Source: Candidatus Saccharimonadota bacterium (GTDB taxonomy: Bacteria > Patescibacteriota > Saccharimonadia > Saccharimonadales > Saccharimonadaceae). From it: a stretch of DNA of 8,605 nucleotides. This document shows, piece by piece, positions 5,632-8,605 of this stretch. A program made the translations under genes and the position numbers. A model generated the notes under the pieces. The model was not told where the DNA came from, searched no databases, and saw only the letters and a list, made by a program, of their open reading frames with translations. The stretch covers positions 1-8,605 of the forward strand of contig JAQGGY010000053.1 of NCBI GenBank assembly GCA_028289095.1, written 5' to 3'. Numbering within the stretch: the first letter of the stretch is position 1; the number at the start of each line of letters is the position of its first letter.

Positions 5632-7695
5632 TTAACCACGTGGTGGAATTGTCATGTCGTTGCCGCGACTTTGCGTGTATTGATTAGGGTCCCTTTCGAT
5701 CGCGGATAGTGGAGTATTAGGCTGTGGTTGTGATGATAGTGGCCGAGGAATTTGTGGGACGTACGGTTGTTGTGGCTGAGGTTGAGCTTGCGGCTGCGGT
5801 TGTGGTTCTTGCTGATACGGCTGCTGGTACTGTTGAGGTGTCACCTCTGGTTGTGGTTGAGCGGGTTGTTGATATGGCTGAGCTGGTGGCATTTGCTGTG
5901 GCTGGACGTACGTAGCCGCTGGCGTACTAGTAAAACTCGTATCTTCTAATATCAAATCTGGCGCTGTAGTATCGTCCTGATACGCTCCATATCCCTGCGC
6001 CTGGTTGGCTGCCTGTGCTTCTTGCTGAATGCTAGCGGCTTCGATCATTTTCATCGCGTCTTCATGGCTGATGCGCGGCAACTCGACAAAAAATGTGCTC
6101 CCCCGCTTGTATTCGCTGTCTACCCAAAGACGGCCTTCCATGGTTTCGGTCAGACGGCGACATAAATACAAACCTAGGCCGGTGCCGCCGATTTCGCGGG
6201 TTTCGCTGTTATCAACCCGATAAAATTTCTGGAACAAGTGTGCCTGGTCTTCTTTTGGAATACCGATACCGCTGTCGGCGACACTGATAGTGACGTGGTC
6301 GTTATCGCCTGTGATATCAACGACGACATCGCCCTTTGGCGTGTATTTAATGGCATTTTCAATCAAATTCCCAATGACTTCGCGCAGGTGGTCGTTATCA
6401 ACATTCGTGTAGTATACGGGGTTCAGGCGGCGTTCATTCGTTTCTTCGTCAGGGAGTGGTTTAAATAGTGTGCGTAGGCCTTTTTCGTCGGCGCGCGGTT
6501 TTAGTCCCTGCATAATATCGTGCGTAAAGGCGACCAAATCGACAACTTTGGGGTTATTCGACAAGCGGCCGTCATCTGCTTTCGTGACATCTAATAGGTC
6601 TTGAAACAAGCGTCCTAGGTGTTGGGCGGATTCGTGGGCTTTATTGATAAAGTCACGCGCACGAATGTCAATCGTTGCCGTCGCTGGATTAAGTGCTAAT
6701 CCTAGGTAGCCCTCGATCGAGGCAACCGGCGTACGCATTTCATGGCTGGCGGTGCTGATAAATTCGGCTTGTTCGCGCTCTTCGGATTTTTCTTTGGTGA
6801 TATCACGAAAAACAATAATCACACCTGACCCTAACTGCCCTACCGGAGACACATTGATAGATATTAATACTTTTTTCTGTGAATTGGTCAGCAACGTCAG
6901 CGCATTAGTCGTGACCTGCTTGTTTGAGGTTAGTGCATCGGCCACCGGATCATTTGCCGCTGTAACTTCGTTGCCGGTTTTGTCTATTAACTTTAGGACA
7001 GATTTGTAATCCAGCGCTAATGCGTCTTGCTTACCCCAGCCGATCATTTGCTGGGCTGCAGGATTAATGAGTTGGATCAGGCCCTTGCTGCTGACGGCAA
7101 TCACACCGTCGGCGATGGCATTAATGACAACTTCGGATTTGTTCGCGACTTGGCTGAGTTCACTTGCCAGGTCTCGGTAGGCGCGATCGCTATTGGTGTC
7201 TGTGGCTGATTTGGTGTGCCAAATTAAATAGCTGATTGCTAGCGGTAATTCACCTGCGAGGATAATGGTCACGATTGATTCACGGGTTAAGGCGCCGACG
7301 GTATATTGGAATACCATAAACACGCCCAGGGCGATGAACAACGGTAATAATCCGTAGATGCCAAAAATACCGGCAAAGACTCCGACAACCATCCATAATG
7401 CGATGAACGGTGATGTGGTGTCGCCCGTGCTAAGTATGAGGGCTGCAGAGGTAATTGCCAGCACCATGAATGCGATCCATGATCCCCAAAACTCATATTG
7501 TTTTGGCGCCCAAAAATATGATACCAGGCCAGCGATAAAGGCCGTAGCTGCCGTAATCGCAACGGGTGTGCTAACTAATAGCGCCGAACCGATATCGTCG
7601 ACGCCGGCAAAGAAGGCCCACAAATAGAGCGCCAAAATAATGGACGCCACTAACATGATCGCTTCGCAAATACGGCGATGCCAAAAGCGTGTCAA
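5632..7695 (-). CDS. Membrane sensor histidine kinase with PAS domain and Pro/Gln-rich tail
   Basis: A 687-aa protein if started at TTG 7695. It has about six membrane helices (about 14-30, 38-61, 68-89, 96-114, 115-134, 141-159) with little extracytoplasmic sequence. A PAS-like domain follows (about 184-300), ending GVIIVFRDIT. HisKA is at 308-375, with the phospho-acceptor His318 in SHEMRTP. The HATPase_c domain has the N-box NLIENAIKYT (443-452), DSGIGIP (474-480), an F-box LFQKFYR and GGTGLGL (503-509). All catalytic motifs are intact. Residues about 541-687 form an unusual Pro/Gln-rich tail beyond the ATPase domain. The kinase should autophosphorylate on His318 and pass phosphate to D52 of the adjacent regulator. 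The signal is unknown, perhaps membrane-borne. The start is doubtful: AGGGGG (7723-7718) is spaced 7 nt from an ATC (7710-7708), which would give an N-terminus beginning KPLTLTRFW after the initiator. Confidence 0.93.
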   Translation of the reverse strand: MTRFWHRRICEAIMLVASIILALYLWAFFAGVDDIGSALLVSTPVAITAATAFIAGLVSYFWAPKQYEFWGSWIAFMVLAITSAALILSTGDTTSPFIALWMVVGVFAGIFGIYGLLPLFIALGVFMVFQYTVGALTRESIVTIILAGELPLAISYLIWHTKSATDTNSDRAYRDLASELSQVANKSEVVINAIADGVIAVSSKGLIQLINPAAQQMIGWGKQDALALDYKSVLKLIDKTGNEVTAANDPVADALTSNKQVTTNALTLLTNSQKKVLISINVSPVGQLGSGVIIVFRDITKEKSEEREQAEFISTASHEMRTPVASIEGYLGLALNPATATIDIRARDFINKAHESAQHLGRLFQDLLDVTKADDGRLSNNPKVVDLVAFTHDIMQGLKPRADEKGLRTLFKPLPDEETNERRLNPVYYTNVDNDHLREVIGNLIENAIKYTPKGDVVVDITGDNDHVTISVADSGIGIPKEDQAHLFQKFYRVDNSETREIGGTGLGLYLCRRLTETMEGRLWVDSEYKRGSTFFVELPRISHEDAMKMIEAASIQQEAQAANQAQGYGAYQDDTTAPDLILEDTSFTSTPAATYVQPQQMPPAQPYQQPAQPQPEVTPQQYQQPYQQEPQPQPQAQPQPQQPYVPQIPRPLSSQPQPNTPLSAIERDPNQYTQSRGNDMTIPPRG

Positions 7696-7717
7696 CGTTA
7701 ACGGTTTGATCTGAATG

Positions 7718-7723
7718 CCCCCT
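7718..7723 (-). promoter_or_regulatory. Ribosome-binding site that points to an unusual kinase start
   Basis: AGGGGG on the - strand lies in the reading frame's open region, after an in-frame TAA (7728-7726). It is 22 nt from the TTG at 7695, too far, but 7 nt from an in-frame ATC at 7710 and 1 nt from an ATT at 7716. The spacing favours ATC, a very rare initiator, or an ATG miscalled as ATC at 7708. Confidence 0.5.
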
Positions 7724-7751
7724 ATTTATTCGGATGTAATGCTTATGCATG

Positions 7752-7780
7752 ATTATGACGAAAAAATACCGATTAAGCAA
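7752..7780 (-). promoter_or_regulatory. Candidate promoter of the two-component operon
   Basis: On the - strand, TTGCTT (7780-7775) and CATAAT (7757-7752) are separated by 17 bp. The -10 matches 5 of 6 positions and the -35 is weak. There is no TGn extension. Start would be near 7745, giving a leader of about 35-50 nt. A small inverted repeat, ATGC-TTAT-GCAT (7739-7750), covers the presumed start point and could be an operator. Confidence 0.5.
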
Positions 7781-7830
7781 CCCTGTCGCTAAAGAGATGA
7801 TAGATATAATTAGGCAGTGTCCGCGCTATT

Positions 7831-7891
7831 TAAAGTGCCCTCGCACTTTACGGTTAGAGCGCAAGGCGTCTATGTCGTAAAGCGCGAGGGC
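7831..7891 (-). repeat. Long stable hairpin with an alternative nested hairpin
   Basis: Within the 254-bp gap between the kinase and the 57-aa gene, 7837-7852 pairs with 7876-7891 as a 16-bp stem. The only imperfect pair is G-U on the - RNA but A-C on the + RNA. Inside it, TAGA-CGC/GCG-TCTA adds 7 bp with one bulged base. A competing perfect 8-bp stem, TAAAGTGC/GCACTTTA with loop CCTC (7831-7850), reuses the same bases. On the - strand it lies about 59 nt after the 57-aa gene's stop and is followed by ACTTTAAATAG. It could be that gene's terminator, though the U tract is poor, or a structured 3' RNA. The rest of the gap shows no gene. Confidence 0.7.
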
Positions 7892-7949
7892 AGTACCTTT
7901 TTGGGCTGAGTTGGTGGCGGAATGGCGGTGCGGTTGGTCGAGGCGTGCC

Positions 7950-8123
7950 TTAGTTAGACTGCCTCACTCTATCCGGGTCTTCGATCGTGCCGTCAAGCTC
8001 GGCGAGCTGTTCCTGAAGCATCCCTACGAGTACGGTGTCGTTGGCTCGCTTGGCGCTTGCAATCTTTCTTTCAAGTTGTAGCTTGCGTGCATTGAATCCG
8101 CGAGGGTGGATGGCGTCCGACAT
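7950..8123 (-). CDS. Small 57-aa coiled-coil-like protein
   Basis: A short gene starting with ATG at 8123-8121 and ending with TAA at 7950-7952. A strong ribosome-binding site, AAGGTG (8134-8129), lies 5 nt before the start, and a good promoter stands behind it. The protein begins MSDAIHPRGFNARK. Residues about 12-48 look like one long amphipathic helix with heptad-type Leu/Ile/Val spacing (KLQLERKIASAK, then VLVGMLQEQLAEL), suggesting a coiled coil. The end is acidic then basic (TIEDPDRVRQSN). There is no membrane segment, Cys or catalytic motif, and I do not recognise the family. It appears monocistronic, with the long hairpin downstream. A small dimerising adaptor or regulator is possible but speculative. 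Confidence 0.7.
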   Translation of the reverse strand: MSDAIHPRGFNARKLQLERKIASAKRANDTVLVGMLQEQLAELDGTIEDPDRVRQSN

Positions 8124-8144
8124 TTCCTCACCTTTCTCGTTGTT

Positions 8145-8159
8145 GAGGCTTAATGCCTC
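8145..8159 (-). repeat. Short stem-loop in the leader of the 57-aa gene
   Basis: GAGGC and GCCTC form a perfect 5-bp stem around a 5-nt A/T loop, between the predicted transcription start (near 8170) and the ribosome-binding site (8135-8126). It may stabilise the 5' end or modulate translation. It is too short to be sure. Confidence 0.35.
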
Positions 8160-8176
8160 GCTGTTAAGGTAATTGC

Positions 8177-8205
8177 ATTATGACATAATTTTAAGCTACG
8201 ATCAA
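8177..8205 (-). promoter_or_regulatory. Promoter of the 57-aa gene
   Basis: On the - strand, TTGATC (8205-8200) and CATAAT (8182-8177) are separated by 17 bp, and TGT directly precedes the -10 (extended form). The predicted start near 8170 leaves a leader of about 47 nt containing a stem-loop and a strong ribosome-binding site. Confidence 0.7.
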
Positions 8206-8231
8206 TTATTAAATTGCAAAAAAGCTACAAC

Positions 8232-8259
8232 AAAAAAGAGCGGTTGCCCGCTCTTTTTT
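8232..8259. terminator. Perfect bidirectional terminator after the 83-aa gene
   Basis: A perfect 12-bp stem pairs 8232-8243 with 8248-8259 around the loop TTGC. A6 and T6 tracts flank it, so it can work in both directions. It lies 17 nt beyond the stop of the - strand 83-aa gene. No + strand gene needing it is seen. Confidence 0.9.
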
Positions 8260-8276
8260 GTATCTACCCTCCCTGC

Positions 8277-8528
8277 CTAGCTGATGCTTAGCAGAGTCCA
8301 GCTACCGCCTTGGTTGTCGGTTCGCAATCGGTAATCGTTTGCGCCGTCGCTCAGTGTGAGGATCTGTGCAATACGTTCACCACTGCGGATGACTGTACGT
8401 AGCCCAGCGTCTAGGAATTGATAGCTAGTGCCACCGTATTCCATACGACGTGGATAGGCGCGTAGGTCACGTCCGAATCCCATTGCAGTGATTGTTACTG
8501 GGGTGTTGATAGTTGTTGATTGGTTCAT
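8277..8528 (-). CDS. Small 83-aa protein, probably beta-rich, unknown function
   Basis: The ATG at 8528-8526 is chosen because GAGGAGT (8541-8535) lies 6 nt upstream. The frame stays open to 8588, but that part overlaps the preceding terminator and lacks a ribosome-binding site. The protein runs MNQSTTINTPVTITAMGFG, then RRMEYGGTSYQFLDAGLR, then QILTLSDGANDYRLRTD, and ends GGSWTLLSIS. Alternating polar and apolar residues with Gly turns suggest a small beta-barrel or beta-sandwich. It is basic in the middle and has no Cys, membrane segment or signal peptide. It resembles small conserved proteins I associate with Saccharibacteria, but that is memory, not a search, and no function can be given. 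A perfect terminator follows. No clear promoter is seen in the 43 bp between its start and the upstream terminator. Confidence 0.8.
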   Translation of the reverse strand: MNQSTTINTPVTITAMGFGRDLRAYPRRMEYGGTSYQFLDAGLRTVIRSGERIAQILTLSDGANDYRLRTDNQGGSWTLLSIS

Positions 8529-8571
8529 ATTCTTACTCCTCGAGATTTTGATTGATTTATTTTTGGTAAAT

Positions 8572-8603
8572 AAAAAAACTGACAACAAGAAAGATGGTCA
8601 GCT
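8572..8603 (-). terminator. Terminator of a gene lying beyond the window's right edge
   Basis: On the - strand, AGCTGAC (8603-8597) pairs with GTCAGTT (8583-8577), a 7-bp stem with one G-U. The loop is 13 nt and a run of seven T follows (8578-8572). It implies a - strand gene ending just past the window. Confidence 0.65.
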
Positions 8604-8605
8604 AC

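Noticed and set aside
5700..6000. Tandem DNA repeat or CRISPR-like region in the kinase tail
   Set aside because: The repetitiveness is Pro/Gln codon bias with no fixed repeat unit or spacer pattern, and the reading frame is intact.
7571..7780. 69-aa - strand frame overlapping the kinase start
   Set aside because: It starts upstream of the kinase promoter's predicted start point, is out of frame with the kinase, and its composition (Arg run, no motifs) looks like a shifted reading.
7805..7903. Possible + strand small RNA: TATAAT at 7805-7810, long hairpin, then TTTTT at 7899-7903
   Set aside because: No -35 or TGn is present, the T run lies 7 nt beyond the stem, and the imperfect stem pair is A-C on this strand but G-U on the other, which favours a - strand RNA.

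Overview
The window is a compact bacterial segment of moderate GC content. It most likely comes from a Patescibacteria/CPR genome, probably Candidatus Saccharibacteria (TM7). The support is inferential. There is an LPxTG surface protein carrying tandem 'CTVPGK...SPDC' Cys-bracketed repeats, of a kind I associate with Saccharibacteria. There are small orphan genes, short intergenic gaps, intrinsic terminators, and UGA used as an ordinary stop at 1747-1749, which argues against the UGA-Gly code of Gracilibacteria/Absconditabacteria. No tRNA, rRNA, CRISPR array, insertion sequence or phage gene was recognised.

Layout. On the + strand are a secreted, sortase-type surface protein (11-1258) and a small three-helix membrane protein (1375-1749), each closed by an intrinsic terminator. 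Everything else is on the - strand. The ribosome-assembly GTPase Der (1799-3265) converges on the membrane protein and shares its terminator. Upstream of der is an orphan 119-aa cytosolic protein (3394-3753) with its own near-consensus promoter and terminator. Next comes a co-directional cluster, transcribed in the order sensor histidine kinase (5632-7695), response regulator (4568-5566) and RsuA/RluB-family rRNA pseudouridine synthase (3845-4546). Beyond the kinase, a 254-bp gap holds a very long hairpin. Then come a 57-aa coiled-coil-like gene (7950-8123) and an 83-aa orphan (8277-8528), and finally the terminator of an unseen upstream gene.

How the genes relate. The kinase and regulator are adjacent and form a cognate two-component pair. 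Both carry long C-terminal Pro/Gln/Ala-rich tails that look disordered, and the regulator has no recognisable DNA-binding output domain. This is the most distinctive system in the window. Der and the pseudouridine synthase are conserved ribosome-biogenesis functions. Their -10 boxes lie only 9-11 nt before the start codon, so they probably yield leaderless or nearly leaderless mRNAs. Five of the six -10 elements upstream of genes carry a TGn extension.

The strongest leads are the twin-tailed two-component system, the Cys-repeat surface protein, the leaderless-promoter architecture, the long hairpin with an alternative fold at 7831-7891, and the kinase's apparent lack of a normal start codon beside a well-placed Shine-Dalgarno.
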